This document shows, one piece after another, positions 1-11,081 of a DNA stretch of 64,000 bases. Location: assembly GCA_025362815.1 (NCBI GenBank), contig JANYFG010000031.1:1-64000 (forward strand), given 5' to 3'. This stretch comes from Rhodospirillales bacterium. Its GTDB lineage: Bacteria > Pseudomonadota > Alphaproteobacteria > Acetobacterales > Acetobacteraceae. The notes beneath the pieces were generated by a model. That model saw only the letters and a program-made list of their open reading frames with translations. It was not told the DNA's origin and searched no databases. The translations under genes and the position numbers were made by a program. The stretch's first letter is position 1. Each line of letters starts with the position of its first letter.

Positions 1-1058
<1,058 letters not shown>

Positions 1059-1097
1059 TTAGCGTGACCGCCCGGGCAAGGGCCAGTCACGTCGGAA

Positions 1098-1550
1098 TCA
1101 GTTGGTCGGAACGCTCGGACCTTTTGGCGCAACCGGAGCGGCGGGCGTGACCGGCGCCACCGACGGCAATGTCACATCGCCCGGCGCGGAACCCGGCGCC
1201 GCACCCGGTAACGCCGAGCCGGGCAACGTCGAGCCGGGCAAAGCCGAGCCGGGCAAAGCAGAGCCTGGCGCCGGCGCGGTGGCGGCCGGCGGATTGTCGA
1301 GCAGCGAATGGCCCACCCCCGTCGTGCCACGGTTGAGCAGCGCCAAGGCCAGCGACAGCCCGAAGAACAACGCGCCCAGAATGGCGGTGGTGCGCGTCAG
1401 AAGGTTTGCCGTGCCGCGCCCGCCCATGAACGCGCCCATGCCCTGCGAGCTGCCGATCCCCAGACCGCCGCCCTCGCTGCGCTGAATCAGCACAAGGCCG
1501 ATCAGGGCAAGGGTCACGAACAGATGCACGATCAGCAGAACGGAGGTCAT
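1098..1550 (-). CDS. secG: Preprotein translocase subunit SecG with a Pro/Gly/Ala-rich repetitive C-terminal tail
   Basis: MTSVLLIVHLFVTLALIGLVLIQRSEGGGLGIGSSQGMGAFMGGRGTANLLTRTTAILGALFF is a typical SecG; located between pyrG and tpiA. Confidence 0.93.
   Translation of the reverse strand: MTSVLLIVHLFVTLALIGLVLIQRSEGGGLGIGSSQGMGAFMGGRGTANLLTRTTAILGALFFGLSLALALLNRGTTGVGHSLLDNPPAATAPAPGSALPGSALPGSTLPGSALPGAAPGSAPGDVTLPSVAPVTPAAPVAPKGPSVPTN
1196..1268. repeat. 15-bp tandem repeat in secG encoding (PGSAL/PGSTL)n
   Basis: gccgagccgggcaac/gtcgagccgggcaaa/gccgagccgggcaaa/gcagagcctggc; protein ...PGSALPGSALPGSTLPGSALPGAAPGSAPG. Confidence 0.85.
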
Positions 1551-1592
1551 GGAATTCCTTGAGGCGGCGGCAGCGGAGGTCGGCGGGTCAGA

Positions 1593-2372
1593 TCAAGCGG
1601 GCGTTCTAGCCCCCGCCGCGTTTTGCGGCAACTGCCGCGCCGCACGCGCGATCGCCAGGAAATCCCGCGCGTCGAGGCTGGCACCGCCCACCAGCGCACC
1701 GCCCACCTCCGCCAACGCCAGCAGCGCCGTGGCGTTGGACGGCTTCACCGAGCCGCCATACAGGATACGCATCGTCTGCCCGGCCTGACCGAGATGGCTG
1801 ACCAGCGTGGCGCGGATATGGGCATGCATGGCCGCCACGTCCTCCTCGGTCGGCGTCCGCCCGGTGCCGATCGCCCACACCGGTTCATACGCCACCACAC
1901 CGTCGAAATCCGCGGGCAGGCTGCCCAGAAGCTGGCTCTGCACCACCGCGCTCGCCTGGCCCGACTGCCGTTGCTCTTCGGTCTCGCCCACGCACACGAT
2001 GGCCACGAGCCCCTCGGCCACCGCCGCGCGCACCTTGGCCAGCACCACGCCATCCGTCTCGCCGTGGCCGGCCCGGCGCTCGGAATGGCCCAGGATCACC
2101 CAGCCGGCGCCGGCATCGCGCAGCATCCCAGCCGAGATATCGCCGGTCTGCGCGCCCTCCTTGCCGGCCGAACAATCCTGCCCGCCGAGCAGAACGGCAC
2201 TCCCTTGCAGGCGCCCAGCAGCCCACGCCAGCAGCGTGGCCGGCGGACACACCAGCAGATCGCACGCAAGCCCGTGGTCCAGGGCCAAACCCGCCAGCAA
2301 CGGATCCAGGATCGCGTCCGCCGTGTGCCGAAGCCCGTTCATCTTCCAGTTGCCCGCGATCAGCTGACGCAT
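1593..2372 (-). CDS. tpiA: Triosephosphate isomerase (start probably at the MRQLIAGNWKMNG methionine rather than the longer ORF)
   Basis: MRQLIAGNWKMNG..., ILGHSERR, YEPVWAIGTGRTPT and LYGGSVKPSNA motifs. Confidence 0.95.
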   Translation of the reverse strand: MRQLIAGNWKMNGLRHTADAILDPLLAGLALDHGLACDLLVCPPATLLAWAAGRLQGSAVLLGGQDCSAGKEGAQTGDISAGMLRDAGAGWVILGHSERRAGHGETDGVVLAKVRAAVAEGLVAIVCVGETEEQRQSGQASAVVQSQLLGSLPADFDGVVAYEPVWAIGTGRTPTEEDVAAMHAHIRATLVSHLGQAGQTMRILYGGSVKPSNATALLALAEVGGALVGGASLDARDFLAIARAARQLPQNAAGARTPA

Positions 2373-2458
2373 CCACCATTCTCCCAATCCGGATGGCTCT
2401 AGCCGATCACGTCGCAAGCTGGCAAACCGGCACATTCTCGCGCGATCGGACAATATAA

Positions 2459-4375
2459 ATGCTGACTCTCGTTCGCCGCTTCCTCGACACCTGGCTCGCC
2501 AAGGTGTTCTTCATCGTGCTGGTCGCCTCGTTCGGCCTGTGGGGCGTGGCCGACGTGGTGCGCAATCTCGGCACCGAGACCTCGCTCGCCGTGGTGGGAA
2601 GCCGCAAGATCGAACTGCCGGAGGCGCAGGAGCCCTATCGCCGAAGGCTCGCCGAGGTCACGCGCATGTTCGGCACCCAGATCGCCCCCACCCCGGAGAT
2701 CCGCCGCTCCGTCGCGGGCCAGACGGTGGAAAGCCTGATCACCGCCGCGGCGCTCGACAACAAGGTCGCCGAATGGCGGCTGTCGGCGCCGGACGCCGCG
2801 GTGCGCCAGGCGGTGTTCGACATCCCCGCCTTCAAAGGCCGCACCGGCGCGTTCGACCGCCCCACCTTCGAGACGGTCCTGCGCAACAACGGCCTCACCG
2901 AAAAGCGCTTCCTCGATCTCATGCGGTCCGATCTCGGCCAGCGCCAGATGCTCGAAGCCGTCCGCGCCGGCGCCGCAACGCCCGACGTGATGGCGCGCGC
3001 CGTCTTCGCCTTCCAGCGCGAACAGCGCGTGGCCAAAACCGTGGAATACCCGTTCGCCTCCGCCAAGGCACCGGAAGCGGCCACCGAACTTCAGCTTCAG
3101 CGTTATTACGACAACAACAAATCGAAATACGCCACCACCGAATACCGCCGCATCAAAGCGGTCGTCCTCTCGCCGGAAACGCTGGAAAAAGAGATCGACG
3201 TCTCCGCCGTCGACATCGCCACCGCCTACGAGGCCCGCAAGTCCGAGTTCAACACGCCGGAGAAGCGCACCGTCCAGGTGTTGCTGACGCAGGACGAAGC
3301 GGTGGCCACCAAACTCGCCGCCGCGTGGAAGGCGGGTGCCGATTGGGCCGCCATCCAGCAGACCGCCAGCGAGACGGGCGCCTCCGGCGTCGAGCTCCCC
3401 GATGCCGGGATCGACGAGTTCCCGGCCCCGGAGCTCGGCAAGGCCGTGTTCGACGCCAAATTGAACGACGTGCCCACCCCGGTGCGCAGCGCGCTCGGCT
3501 GGCACGTGATCAAGGTCACCGCCATCGTCCCCGGCGCCACCAAATCCCTGGCCGACATGACGCCGTCCCTCAAGACCCGCATCGTCGCCGACCGCGCCAC
3601 CGACCTCCTTTACACCCGTGCCAACAAGGTGGAGGACGCCCTCTCCACCGGCACCGCGCTCGACAACCTGCCGGGCGATCTCGGCCTTGCCGCCATTTCA
3701 GGCACGCTCGACGCCCAGGGCAACACGCTCGAAGGCGCCCCGGCGCCCATCCCGGGGCCGGACGAATTGCGCCCCGCCTTCATCCAGGCCGCCTTCCAGG
3801 CCAAGAAGGGCGACGCGGCGCATCTGACCCAGGCACCCAACACCCCCAGCGGCGGCCAGTCCTTCTTCGCCTTCACGGTGGACGAGATCATCCCGCCCGA
3901 AACCCGCAAGCTCGCCGACGTGATCGAGACCGTGCGCGCCGACTGGACGCGCGATGCCGTGCGCCGCACGCGGGAAGAAGCCGCCGCCAGCCTGCTGGGC
4001 GCCGTCAAGGCCGGTCAATCCCTGGAAGATGCCGCAACGGTCGCCGGCGTGCAGGTCCGCACCCTGCCCGCCACCGGCCGCGCCACGCCGGCCGCGGGTG
4101 TCTCCCCCCAACTGGTCACCCCGCTCTTCGCGCTCAAGAAGGGCGAGCCCACGATGGTCGAAACCCCCGATGGGTTCGAGGTCGCGGTGCTCACCGACAT
4201 CATCGCCGCCGACCCCGCCACCGACCAGGCCGGCTACGTCCAGATGCGCGAGGCGCTGGCCAAATCGATGGCCGACGACGCGGAAACGATGTTCGCCACC
4301 GCCGTACGCAACCGGGCCAACCCCAAGGTGAACCGCGCCCAGCTCGAACAGCTCAGCGCCGAGGCCACACCGTGA
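2459..4375 (+). CDS. ppiD: Periplasmic peptidyl-prolyl cis-trans isomerase (SurA-N/PpiD-like parvulin)
   Basis: N-terminal TM segment (VFFIVLVASFGLWGVADVV), SurA_N-like domain, and a parvulin core (SALGWHVIKV). Confidence 0.85.
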   Translation: MLTLVRRFLDTWLAKVFFIVLVASFGLWGVADVVRNLGTETSLAVVGSRKIELPEAQEPYRRRLAEVTRMFGTQIAPTPEIRRSVAGQTVESLITAAALDNKVAEWRLSAPDAAVRQAVFDIPAFKGRTGAFDRPTFETVLRNNGLTEKRFLDLMRSDLGQRQMLEAVRAGAATPDVMARAVFAFQREQRVAKTVEYPFASAKAPEAATELQLQRYYDNNKSKYATTEYRRIKAVVLSPETLEKEIDVSAVDIATAYEARKSEFNTPEKRTVQVLLTQDEAVATKLAAAWKAGADWAAIQQTASETGASGVELPDAGIDEFPAPELGKAVFDAKLNDVPTPVRSALGWHVIKVTAIVPGATKSLADMTPSLKTRIVADRATDLLYTRANKVEDALSTGTALDNLPGDLGLAAISGTLDAQGNTLEGAPAPIPGPDELRPAFIQAAFQAKKGDAAHLTQAPNTPSGGQSFFAFTVDEIIPPETRKLADVIETVRADWTRDAVRRTREEAAASLLGAVKAGQSLEDAATVAGVQVRTLPATGRATPAAGVSPQLVTPLFALKKGEPTMVETPDGFEVAVLTDIIAADPATDQAGYVQMREALAKSMADDAETMFATAVRNRANPKVNRAQLEQLSAEATP

Positions 4376-5910
4376 CGGACCAGGCCGCCACCGCGGACTC
4401 CACAGCCGAAGCCGCCTTCACCGCGGACTACGCCGCCGGACGCGGCCATCTCGTCTGGCACCGCGCGGTGGCGGACCTGGAAACCCCGGTCGCGGCGTTC
4501 CTCAAGCTCACCCAGGGCCGACCGCTGAGCTTTTTGCTCGAATCCATCGAAGGCGGCGCCGCGCGCGGCCGCTACTCCATCGTCGGCATGGACCCGGACC
4601 TCGTCTGGCGCTGCAAGGATGGCGTGGTGGAGATGAACCGCACGGCCCTGGCCAACCCCGGAGCCTTCACCCGCCAGGACCTCGCCCCGCTCGAAAGCCT
4701 GCGGGCGCTCATCGCCGAAGCCCGGATCGACGTCCCCGCAGGCCTGCCCCCCATGGCCGGCGGCCTCGTCGGCTATCTCGGCTACGACATGGTCCGCCAG
4801 ATGGAGCATCTGCCGGACAAGAACCACGACGCGCTCGGCGTGCCCGACGGCATCATGCTGCGCCCCACGATCTTCGCGATCTTCGACAACGTCACCGACC
4901 TGCTCACCTTCGCGGCACCCGTCTATCCGAACACCACCCTGCCGGCGCGCGACGCGTGGCAGGCCGCCCAGAACCGCCTGGAACACGCCGCAGCCGCTCT
5001 CACCCAGTCGCTCCCGCTGGCCGCCGCCCCCAGCCACCTGCCGCCGCTGCCGGAACCCACCTCCAGCTTCACGAAAGACGGCTTCATCGACGCCGTGCTG
5101 CGCGCCAAGGACTACATCCTCGCCGGCGACGTCTTCCAGGTCGTCCCCAGCCAGCGCTTCTCCGTGCCCTTCACGCTGCCGCCCTTCTCGCTCTATCGCG
5201 CGCTTCGCCGCATCAGCCCGGCGCCGTTTCTGTTCTTCCTCGACTTCGGCGATTTCGCCATCGTGGGCAGCAGCCCTGAAATCCTCGTCCGCCTGCGCGA
5301 CAACGTCGTCACCATCCGCCCGCTCGCCGGCACCCGCCCGCGCGGCGCCACCCACGAAGACGACCAGCGCCTTGCAGACGAACTCCTGGCCGACCCCAAG
5401 GAGCGCGCCGAACACCTGATGCTGCTCGATCTCGGCCGCAACGATGTGGGCCGCGTGGCCAGCATCGGCACGGTCCGCGTCACCGAAAGCTTCGCCATCG
5501 AGCGTTTCAGCCACGTCATGCACATCATGTCCGAGGTGCAGGGCGCGCTACGCCCCGGGCTCGACGCGGTGGACGCCCTCGTGGCCGGCTTTCCCGCCGG
5601 CACGCTCACCGGCGCGCCCAAGGTGCGCGCCATGCAGATCATCGAGGAGCTGGAGCCCATGCGCCGCGGCATCTACGCCGGCTGCATCGGCTATTTCGCC
5701 CCGGATGGCACGATGGACACCTGCATCGCACTGCGCACCGCGGTGGTGAAAGACGGCGTCCTGCACGTCCAGGCCGGCGCCGGCGTGGTCGCAGACAGCG
5801 ACCCCGAGGCCGAGTATCAGGAAACCCGCCAAAAGGCCCGCGGCCTCTTCAGCGCCGCCGAGGAAGCCGTGCGATTTGCCTCAGAACGTGGCGCCAACAC
5901 GCTGACATAA
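4372..5910 (+). CDS. trpE: Anthranilate synthase component I, GTG start overlapping the upstream stop by 4 nt
   Basis: ESIEGGAARGRYSIVGMDPD, PFLFFLDFGDFAIVGSSPEILVR, RPLAGTRPRG, DLGRNDVGRV, GTLTGAPKVRAMQIIEELEP. Confidence 0.96.
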   Translation: MTDQAATADSTAEAAFTADYAAGRGHLVWHRAVADLETPVAAFLKLTQGRPLSFLLESIEGGAARGRYSIVGMDPDLVWRCKDGVVEMNRTALANPGAFTRQDLAPLESLRALIAEARIDVPAGLPPMAGGLVGYLGYDMVRQMEHLPDKNHDALGVPDGIMLRPTIFAIFDNVTDLLTFAAPVYPNTTLPARDAWQAAQNRLEHAAAALTQSLPLAAAPSHLPPLPEPTSSFTKDGFIDAVLRAKDYILAGDVFQVVPSQRFSVPFTLPPFSLYRALRRISPAPFLFFLDFGDFAIVGSSPEILVRLRDNVVTIRPLAGTRPRGATHEDDQRLADELLADPKERAEHLMLLDLGRNDVGRVASIGTVRVTESFAIERFSHVMHIMSEVQGALRPGLDAVDALVAGFPAGTLTGAPKVRAMQIIEELEPMRRGIYAGCIGYFAPDGTMDTCIALRTAVVKDGVLHVQAGAGVVADSDPEAEYQETRQKARGLFSAAEEAVRFASERGANTLT

Positions 5911-5929
5911 AACGAAAGGGCGGATGGCC

Positions 5930-6035
5930 TAGAGCGTGATGATTTTGAGTAGAAGCAAAATCATCACGCTCTATTCTCGTTTGATCGATCATGTTTATGC
6001 GTTCGGGTTAATCAACCCAAACGCTTCATGATCTA
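5930..6035 (-). repeat. Bipartite double-hairpin repeat, copy 1 (inverted relative to copies 2-4)
   Basis: tagagcgtgatgattttgagtagaagcaaaatcatcacgctcta...tttatgcgttcgggttaatcaacccaaacgcttcatgatcta; the reverse complement aligns along its length with copies at 19682, 33019 and 55600. Confidence 0.93.
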
Positions 6036-6629
6036 ACTATCCTCGCCCTCCACCTTCTTCACCAGATCCTTCAGATGCCCCTGCCCGCCAGGTGTCTTCG
6101 GATCGATCTCCAGCAGCTTGCGCCACGCCGCCAGCGCGCTCGGCATGTTGCCCTGCGCCTCCGCCAGGCCAGACAACGCGCGCCACGCCCCGAAATGGCG
6201 GGGCTCGCGCCGCAGCGTCTCCTCGAGATCGCGGACCGCCCCCGTCACGTCGCCGGCCTGATACCGCGCCATCGCCCGCCGCCCGAACGCATCGGTCAGA
6301 CCCGGCTCCAGCGCCAGCGCCGCATCGAAATCCTGAATGGCCTCGTCAGCCGCGCCGGAATCGAGGTTGCGCACCCCCCGCGTCATCAGCAGCCCCGCCG
6401 TGGGTCCCCCCGCGCGGATCCAAAGCTGGGAGATCCGGGCCTCCATCCGCGCCGCCACCTCCTCGCTCGGCGCCATCGCCAACGCTTCCAGCAGCTGCTC
6501 CAACTCCGATTTCAACGGCGCCGGCTTGGACGCATCGGGCTTGCCCACACCCGTTTTAGGTGCATCCAATGCCGGTTGGGCCAGGGCCGGGGCCGCAAGA
6601 GCCAGAAAAACAACGATGATGTTGCGCAT
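6033..6629 (-). CDS. Tetratricopeptide repeat protein with signal peptide
   Basis: MRNIIVVFLALAAPALAQ signal; TPR units (GAADEAIQDFDAALALEPGLTDAFGRRAMARYQAGDVTGAVRDLEETLRREP). Confidence 0.85.
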   Translation of the reverse strand: MRNIIVVFLALAAPALAQPALDAPKTGVGKPDASKPAPLKSELEQLLEALAMAPSEEVAARMEARISQLWIRAGGPTAGLLMTRGVRNLDSGAADEAIQDFDAALALEPGLTDAFGRRAMARYQAGDVTGAVRDLEETLRREPRHFGAWRALSGLAEAQGNMPSALAAWRKLLEIDPKTPGGQGHLKDLVKKVEGEDS

Positions 6630-6684
6630 GGCCCGATGCTCGCCTACCCCGCGCCCGCGATGCAAGCCCGAACAGCGCCGCCGT

Positions 6685-8025
6685 TCAACCGCGCGCGCCC
6701 ACACAAGCTGGCATACCCCCCGGCACACCCACTGGCATACCCATCGGTTCTGGCCCACCCGCCATCCAATCCAGCAGCTCGATCGTGTGCACCACCGGTA
6801 TCCCGCCCGAAAGCTGCGTGATGCAGCCGATATTGCCCGCCGCGATCACGTCTGGCGAAACCGCCTCCAGATGCGCCAGCTTGCGCGCCCGCAGCTGCCC
6901 GGCAATCTCCGGCTGCATCAGATTATACGTGCCGGCAGACCCGCAGCAGATATGCGACTCCTTCGGCACCGCCACGGTGAACCCCGCCGCCACCAGCAAC
7001 GATTTTGGCTCCGTCGTCACCTTCTGCCCATGCTGCAGGCTGCATGCCGCGTGATACGCAACCGTCAACCCCGGCTTCGGCCGCGTGGCCGCATAGCCCA
7101 GCCGCACCAGGTATTCGCTGATATCGCAGGCCAGCGCCGAGATCGTCTCCGCTTGCGGCTTCTCGGCCTCCGTACGGAACATGAACCCGTAATCCTTCAC
7201 CGTGGTGCCGCAGCCGGACGTGTTGATCACGATGGCATCCAGCCCCGCGCCGTCGATCTCCGCCGTCCAGGCCGCGATGTTGGCCCGCGCCGAGGCCATC
7301 GCGGGGTCATGCAGGCCCATATGATGCGTCAGTGCCCCGCAGCAGCCCGCCCCCTTGGCCACCACCACCTCGATGCCCATGCGCGTCAACAGACGGATGG
7401 TCGCCTGGTTGATCTGCGGCGCCAGCACCTGCTGCGCACAGCCCGCCAGCAACGCCACCCGCCCGCGCCGCGTGCCGATCGCGGCGTGCACCTGCGGCCG
7501 CTCCACGCAGCTCGCCGGCGCCACCCGCGCGGGCGCCAAGGCCAGCATCGCGCGCAAACGCTGAAAGAAAATCCCGCGCTTCGGCAACAGCGCCCCGAGC
7601 GGCCGTGCCACCGAGGCACCCAGCAACGCCACCCGCAACCGCCTCGGATGCGGCAACACACGCTTCAACGCGTCGCGCAGCAGCCGCTCATGCCACGGCC
7701 TGCGATACGTCGCCTGAATATAGGTCCGCGCGTGGTCCACCAGATGCATGTAGTTCACGCCAGACGGGCACGTCGTCATGCACGACAGGCAAGACAGGCA
7801 CCGATCCACGTGCCGCACCACCTCCTCGGTGGCGGGACGCCCGGATTCCAGCATGTCCTTGATCAGATAGATCCGCCCCCTAGGACTGTCGAGTTCATCG
7901 CCCAGCAGCAGGAAGGTCGGGCATGTCGCGGTGCAGAACCCGCAATGCACGCAAGTGCGCAACACCTGGTTGGACGATGCGGTATCGGGGTCGCGCAGTT
8001 GCTCGGGGGAAAACAGCGTTTGCAT
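6685..8025 (-). CDS. glcF: Glycolate oxidase iron-sulfur subunit
   Basis: Two 4Fe-4S motifs (CVHCGFCTATCP, CLSCLSCMTTCPSGVNYMHLVD) and CCG domains (GCCGALTHHMG, CCGSAGTYNLMQPE). Confidence 0.94.
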   Translation of the reverse strand: MQTLFSPEQLRDPDTASSNQVLRTCVHCGFCTATCPTFLLLGDELDSPRGRIYLIKDMLESGRPATEEVVRHVDRCLSCLSCMTTCPSGVNYMHLVDHARTYIQATYRRPWHERLLRDALKRVLPHPRRLRVALLGASVARPLGALLPKRGIFFQRLRAMLALAPARVAPASCVERPQVHAAIGTRRGRVALLAGCAQQVLAPQINQATIRLLTRMGIEVVVAKGAGCCGALTHHMGLHDPAMASARANIAAWTAEIDGAGLDAIVINTSGCGTTVKDYGFMFRTEAEKPQAETISALACDISEYLVRLGYAATRPKPGLTVAYHAACSLQHGQKVTTEPKSLLVAAGFTVAVPKESHICCGSAGTYNLMQPEIAGQLRARKLAHLEAVSPDVIAAGNIGCITQLSGGIPVVHTIELLDWMAGGPEPMGMPVGVPGGMPACVGARG

Positions 8026-8037
8026 GCGGGCGCGGGA

Positions 8038-8307
8038 TCAGGCGGAGGCGCGGATGGAGAACGTGATGGCCACCATCGCCGTGCCGATCGCCACCGCCTG
8101 CGCGATCACGCGCTCCGGCTGCGAGAACATCCACGAGAACTCGAACAGCACCGCGCAAAACCCGGCCACGAGGAAAACCCCCGTCACGAACCAAGCCCAA
8201 ACGGTGCGGCGCATGCCCTCGCGAAACACCATCGCCGAGACCACGCCGATCACGATGGCGATCGCGAACACGATCACGGTCGCAAGGGTTGTAAGCCGGT
8301 AGTCCAT
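8038..8307 (-). CDS. Small (89 aa) membrane protein of unknown function, between glcF and glcE
   Basis: About three hydrophobic segments (LATVIVFAIAIVIGVVSAMVF, VWAWFVTGVFLVAGFCAVLFEF, AVAIGTAMVAITFSI); co-oriented. Confidence 0.6.
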   Translation of the reverse strand: MDYRLTTLATVIVFAIAIVIGVVSAMVFREGMRRTVWAWFVTGVFLVAGFCAVLFEFSWMFSQPERVIAQAVAIGTAMVAITFSIRASA

Positions 8308-8368
8308 CGGTGCCTCCCGAGAAATTCAGCCAAAGAACGCAGCCAGCCGCAAAAATCCAACAAGAACG

Positions 8369-9628
8369 CTACATGCCCGCGCGCATGCGGCCCGGATTGA
8401 GAATGCCCTTGGGGTCGAACGCCGCCTTCACGCGCCGGCTGATCCGCGCCAGTGCCGTCACCTCCGGGGGGATCACATCCACCGCCACCCGCAAACTGTC
8501 AGGAGCGCGCATCAAGATCCACACGCCGCCGGCCGCCGCCACCACCCGTGCCACCTCGGCATGCGCCGCCGATGTCGCGGGCGCCGCGATCCACACCAGC
8601 CCGCCGCCCCAATCCATGAACCACCGCGCGCCCAGCGCGGCCGCCAAAGCCGCCGCCACCGCCGGCCCGGCGGAAGGCCGCACCGAAACCCGCCACACCG
8701 CCTGCTCCGGCGCGTCCCCCGAGGGCTCCAACGCCAAAGGCGCCACATTGCCGATCGCCGACCACAACGCCCGCGTGGCGCCATCGTCCAGCACCTCGCC
8801 TGCCCCGAACGACGCCAACTCGCCGCGCAGCCGATCCGTCCGATACACCACAGACGGCGCGAAATCCTCGATCCGCGCCAGGGTGACGCTGCCACCCAGC
8901 CACGCCAGCATCGGCATCCGCGCCGCGGCCTCCGCCGGCAGATACGCGGCACCCGACACCGCATAGGGCGAGCCCAGCGCGGCCGCGAGCGCCGCCACCC
9001 CGCGCACGGGGTCCAGTCCCACAATCGCCAGCGTGGCCCTGCGCTCCGGCGCCGGCAGCACCTTCAGCGTCACCTCGGACAACACGGCCAGCGTGCCATG
9101 GCTGCCGGTCAGCAGCTTGCAGATATCAAGCCCCGTCACGTTCTTCAGCACCCGCCCACCGGCGCGCAGCACCTCGCCGTTGCCCGCCACCGCGCGCAGG
9201 CCCATCACATGATCGCGCGTGGCGCCCCACGCCACACGCCGCGAACCCGCCAGGTTGGCGGCAACCATCCCTCCCACCGTCGGCGCCCCGCCGGTGCCGT
9301 AAAGCGCGGAGAAATCCGGCGGCTCGGCGATCAGGTGCTGGCCCTGCGCCGCCAGGATCGCCTCGATCTCGCATACCTTGGTGCCGGCGCCGGCGGACAG
9401 GATCAGCTCGCTCGGCGAATACAGCGAAACCCCGGAAAGGTGGCGGGTCGACACGGTGTGCGCGGCCTGCACCGGGCGCAGCATCACGGCCTTGCTGCCA
9501 TGGCCACAGACCGCAAGCGGCTCGCCCGACTCGAACGCCGACCGGATCCGCGCCGCAAGCCCCGCTTCGGTCGCCGGCGCCTCCGTGTCGGGAGCCTCGG
9601 CGTCCGCGGCCACAAGATTCTCGCTCAT
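8369..9628 (-). CDS. glcE: Glycolate oxidase FAD-binding subunit
   Basis: FAD_binding_4-like (PPDFSALYGTGGAPTVGGMVAANLAGSRRVAWGATRDHVMGLRAV); C-term FDPKGILNPGRM; lies between glcD and glcF. Confidence 0.9.
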   Translation of the reverse strand: MSENLVAADAEAPDTEAPATEAGLAARIRSAFESGEPLAVCGHGSKAVMLRPVQAAHTVSTRHLSGVSLYSPSELILSAGAGTKVCEIEAILAAQGQHLIAEPPDFSALYGTGGAPTVGGMVAANLAGSRRVAWGATRDHVMGLRAVAGNGEVLRAGGRVLKNVTGLDICKLLTGSHGTLAVLSEVTLKVLPAPERRATLAIVGLDPVRGVAALAAALGSPYAVSGAAYLPAEAAARMPMLAWLGGSVTLARIEDFAPSVVYRTDRLRGELASFGAGEVLDDGATRALWSAIGNVAPLALEPSGDAPEQAVWRVSVRPSAGPAVAAALAAALGARWFMDWGGGLVWIAAPATSAAHAEVARVVAAAGGVWILMRAPDSLRVAVDVIPPEVTALARISRRVKAAFDPKGILNPGRMRAGM

Positions 9629-9635
9629 CGCGGCG

Positions 9636-11081
9636 TCATGCAGGCAGGTCCGCCATCGCCGGCAGCTTCAGCGGAAACACCTTGGACGGGTTGAGCAACC
9701 AGTCCGGATCGAAGGCCGACTTGACGCGGCGCTGCTGGTCCAGCTCGATCTCGGTGAACTGCACCCCCATCAGATCGCGCTTTTCCACACCCACGCCGTG
9801 CTCGCCGGTCAGGCAGCCGCCCACCTCCACGCACAGCCGCAGAATATCGGCGCCGAACGTCTCGGCGGCGTGAAAACTCGCGGCATCATTGGCGTCGAAC
9901 ATGATCAACGGATGCAGATTTCCGTCGCCGGCATGGAACACGTTGGCCACCGCCAGCCCGCACGCCGCGCTCATCTCAGCGATCCGCCGCAGAACGAACG
10001 CCAGCTGCGAGGTGGGAATGGTGCCATCCATGCACAGGTAATCCGGGCTGATCCGCCCCACCGCCCCGAACGCGCCCTTGCGGCCCTTCCAGATCGCCAG
10101 GCTCTCCTCGACCGATTCGGACACTTTGAGACTGATCGGATCGAATTTGCGGCAGATCTCCTTGATGCGCCCCAGCAGGTCGTCCTGCTCGGCCACGGAG
10201 CCCTCGACCTCGATGATCAGCATCGCCTCGGCGTCCATGGGATAGCCCGCATGGGCAAACGCCTCGCAGGCGTGAATGCAGGGCCGGTCCATGAACTCCA
10301 GCGCCACCGGAATGATGCCAGACGAGATGATCGCATCCACGCAGCGCCCGGCCACCTCGATGCCGTCGAACGCCGCCAGCATGGCGCGTTGGCCCTCGGG
10401 GCTGCGCAAAATCCGCACGGTCACCTCCGTCACCAGCGCCAGCTGCCCCTCGCTGCCGGTCAGCAGCCCCAGCCAGTCATAGCCCGCCGCATCGCAATGC
10501 GCGCCGCCGATCTCGATGATCTCGCCCTGCACCGTCACGATCTTCAGGCCGAGCAGATTGTTGGCCGTCACGCCATAGCGCAGGCAATGCGCGCCGCCCG
10601 AATTCATCATCACGTTGCCGCCGATCATGCACGCCAGCTGGCTCGACGGGTCCGGCGCGTAGAAGAAATTCCGCTCGGCCACCGCCTGGGTGATGCCGAT
10701 ATTGGTCACGCCGGCCTGCACCACGGCGAACCTGTCAGCATAGTTGATATCGAGGATGTTGTTCATCCGCATCAAACCCAGCACCACCGAATCGGCCATC
10801 GGCAACGCCCCGCCGGACAGCGACGTGCCGGCGCCGCGCGGCACCACCCGCACGCCCTCGGCATGGCAGAACGCCATCACGGCGGCCACCTGCTCGGTGG
10901 TTTCAGGCAACGCCACGGCCAAGGGTGGCTGACGATACGCGGCCAGCCCATCGGTCTCATACGGCTTCAGGCGCAACGCCTCGCCGATCACGCCGGTGGG
11001 CGGCAACAGCAATCGCAGGCCGGCCAGGATCTGCTCGCGCCGCGCCATCACATCCGGCTTGGGCTCATATTGCGCGATCAC
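9636..11081 (-). CDS. glcD: Glycolate oxidase / FAD-linked oxidase subunit GlcD (probable GTG start ~11081)
   Basis: PRGAGTSLSGGALP, NMMNSGGAHCLRYGVTANNLLGLK, FHAGDGNLHPLI, GEHGVGVEKRDLM. Confidence 0.93.
   Translation of the reverse strand: MIAQYEPKPDVMARREQILAGLRLLLPPTGVIGEALRLKPYETDGLAAYRQPPLAVALPETTEQVAAVMAFCHAEGVRVVPRGAGTSLSGGALPMADSVVLGLMRMNNILDINYADRFAVVQAGVTNIGITQAVAERNFFYAPDPSSQLACMIGGNVMMNSGGAHCLRYGVTANNLLGLKIVTVQGEIIEIGGAHCDAAGYDWLGLLTGSEGQLALVTEVTVRILRSPEGQRAMLAAFDGIEVAGRCVDAIISSGIIPVALEFMDRPCIHACEAFAHAGYPMDAEAMLIIEVEGSVAEQDDLLGRIKEICRKFDPISLKVSESVEESLAIWKGRKGAFGAVGRISPDYLCMDGTIPTSQLAFVLRRIAEMSAACGLAVANVFHAGDGNLHPLIMFDANDAASFHAAETFGADILRLCVEVGGCLTGEHGVGVEKRDLMGVQFTEIELDQQRRVKSAFDPDWLLNPSKVFPLKLPAMADLPA

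Noticed and set aside
2539-5910. 1123-aa plus-strand ORF spanning ppiD and trpE
   Set aside because: The first ~600 codons are the +1 shadow frame of ppiD (Arg/Pro-rich translation); only the trpE portion from GTG 4372 is real.
6337-8400. 687-aa plus-strand ORF antisense to glcF
   Set aside because: Shadow ORF; the minus strand encodes GlcF with intact Fe-S motifs.
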